A stretch of 6,871 nucleotides of DNA, taken from positions 1 through 6,871 of the forward strand of contig LGFB01000072.1 of NCBI GenBank assembly GCA_001508835.1. Reading direction: 5' to 3'. The position numbers were made by a program, and so were the translations under genes. Shown here one piece after another: positions 6,047 to 6,871 of this stretch. Numbering within the stretch: the first letter of the stretch is position 1; the number at the start of each line of letters is the position of its first letter. The notes beneath the pieces were generated by a model. The model worked only from the letters and a program-made list of their open reading frames with translations, was not told where the DNA came from and made no database searches. The DNA is from a bacterium 42_11 (GTDB taxonomy: Bacteria; Synergistota; GBS-1).

Positions 6047-6871
6047 TTAAAGCCCGCTTATCAATATCCACGCTATAGCTACAGGAGCTATATAACGGCA
6101 AACCACCTTCCACAAAGGAGCCCACCCCAGCGTGTAAAGCCCATCACTTGTGGCCTCAACCAATGCCCTCTCCCAGAAGAACCATCCAACAAATAGAGAT
6201 ATGAAAATCCCTCCGAGAGGAAGCATTATATTGGAAGAAATATAATCCATAAAGTCAAGAAAAATCTTACCCATGATGGTAAAGCTACTCCACTTCCCAA
6301 GAGAAAGGGAAGAGGGTATCCCAAGGAGAAAGATAATTGCTCCAAACAAAACAGCAGCCCTCCTTCTTGCCATTCCCATCTCATCTATAAAGTAAGCTAC
6401 CACGACCTCAAGAATGGATATGGAGGAGGTTATCGCAGCAAAAAATAGAAGAAGGAAGAACAACATGGCCCAAAAAGCGCCAAAGGGCATCTTAGCAAAA
6501 ACAGCAGGAAGAGTAACAAAGGTTAAACCGGGACCTGCAGCGGGATCGAACCCAAAGGCAAAGACGGCCGGCATAACCACCAAGCCAGCCAAAAAGGCAA
6601 TGAGAGTATCCATAGATGTAATCCAAATCACAGATCGCGGGGCATTCTCTTCACGGGGAAAGTAAGAAGCGTAGGTCATTATGCAACCCATACCCAAGGA
6701 AAGAGAGAAAAATGCCTGCCCTAAAGCGGCGTTTATAATCTTCGCATCTATCTTTGAAAAATCAGGAGCAAGATAAAATTGAATTCCCTTCCACGCACCC
6801 GGCAATGTAACGGATCTAACAATCAATACTAAGAGTATGACTACCAAGCCAGGAATAAGCATCTTACACCA
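6047..6871 (-). CDS. Sodium:neurotransmitter symporter (SNF) family transporter, 5' truncated by window end
   Basis: Cytoplasmic-membrane Na+-coupled symporter; bacterial members take up amino acids and related amines. The frame is open to the last base, so the ATG at 6862 is probably internal: it sits in KMLIPGL, matching the conserved MPxL region of the fifth helix, and Trp-Cys-Lys precede it. About 274 C-terminal residues of a usual ~440-500 are seen. Signatures (counted from that Met) are LPGAWKGIQFYLAPDF (20-35), ALGQAFFSLSLGMG (46-59) of helix 6 with the unwound-helix Ser, a DTLIAFLAGLVVMPAVFAFG stretch (85-104), GPGLTFVTLP (110-119) and FAAITSSISILE (141-152) of helix 8, which holds the sodium-site Thr/Ser residues. 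Three further hydrophobic segments follow (about 168-186, 206-228, 248-270), with an immediate C-terminus, which fits the 11-helix bacterial type. It is convergent with the + operon, so probably regulated separately. Substrate unknown. Confidence 0.94.
   Translation of the reverse strand, partial: WCKMLIPGLVVILLVLIVRSVTLPGAWKGIQFYLAPDFSKIDAKIINAALGQAFFSLSLGMGCIMTYASYFPREENAPRSVIWITSMDTLIAFLAGLVVMPAVFAFGFDPAAGPGLTFVTLPAVFAKMPFGAFWAMLFFLLLFFAAITSSISILEVVVAYFIDEMGMARRRAAVLFGAIIFLLGIPSSLSLGKWSSFTIMGKIFLDFMDYISSNIMLPLGGIFISLFVGWFFWERALVEATSDGLYTLGWAPLWKVVCRYIAPVAIAWILISGL

Noticed and set aside
6414..6665. 83-codon open frame on the + strand, Lys/Ala-rich
   Set aside because: It lies fully antisense to well-conserved SNF helices 6-8; the Lys/Ala-rich composition is what the complement of hydrophobic Phe/Ala/Gly codons gives. 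No convincing family match.
6862..6871. ATG at 6862 (minus strand) as the true start of the SNF gene
   Set aside because: The frame continues to the window edge with Trp-Cys-Lys, and the protein would begin in the middle of the conserved fold, lacking the first four helices and the N-terminal sodium-site residues.
1..6871. CRISPR arrays, tRNA/rRNA genes, insertion sequences, phage or defence genes
   Set aside because: No spaced direct repeats, no transposase, integrase or known defence domains, and no structural RNA signatures were seen; the window is nearly all coding for transport and metabolism.

Overview
This window looks like bacterial chromosome: an uptake-and-catabolism operon on the + strand, followed by one convergent transporter gene on the - strand. 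Base composition is moderately AT-rich by eye. Arg is written mostly AGA/AGG, ATA is frequent for Ile, and starts are preceded by strong G-rich Shine-Dalgarno sites (GGGAGG, AAGGAGGGGGG). This codon style, with solute-binding-protein transporters next to an Na+-coupled SNF symporter, fits an anaerobic and possibly thermophilic bacterium such as a member of Synergistota or a similar lineage. That placement is inference only; no phylogenetic marker is present.

Layout. Positions 2-697: 3' part of a TctC-family (Bug) periplasmic binding protein, cut by the window start. 704-734: G/C-rich hairpin, a probable attenuator. 755-1207: TctB-like small membrane subunit. 1224-2699: TctA-like large permease. 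2711-3817: M24 (creatinase/Xaa-Pro peptidase fold) protein lacking most canonical metal ligands. 3833-5014: Gfo/Idh/MocA-family oxidoreductase with an extra charged segment and a substituted catalytic Asp. 5033-6004: secreted DctP-family TRAP solute-binding protein. 6011-6033: strong hairpin between the converging genes. 6047-6871 (- strand): C-terminal part of a sodium:neurotransmitter symporter family transporter, cut by the window end.

How they may work together. From tctB onward the + strand genes are 11-18 nt apart, each with its own ribosome binding site, so they are probably one transcription unit. The C-B-A genes make a complete tripartite tricarboxylate transporter (TTT), which takes up an organic acid or similar small molecule using a periplasmic receptor. 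The M24-fold protein and the NAD(P)-dependent oxidoreductase are candidates for processing the imported compound by hydrolysis and dehydrogenation. The operon ends with a receptor from a different transporter class (TRAP) without its DctQ/DctM membrane partners, so it carries two unrelated binding proteins but only one visible permease. The substrate cannot be read from the sequence.

The main points of interest are the mixed TTT/TRAP layout and the two adjacent enzymes that both depart from their families' canonical active sites. I saw no mobile element, CRISPR array, tRNA or rRNA, and no gene-free stretch over 300 bases.
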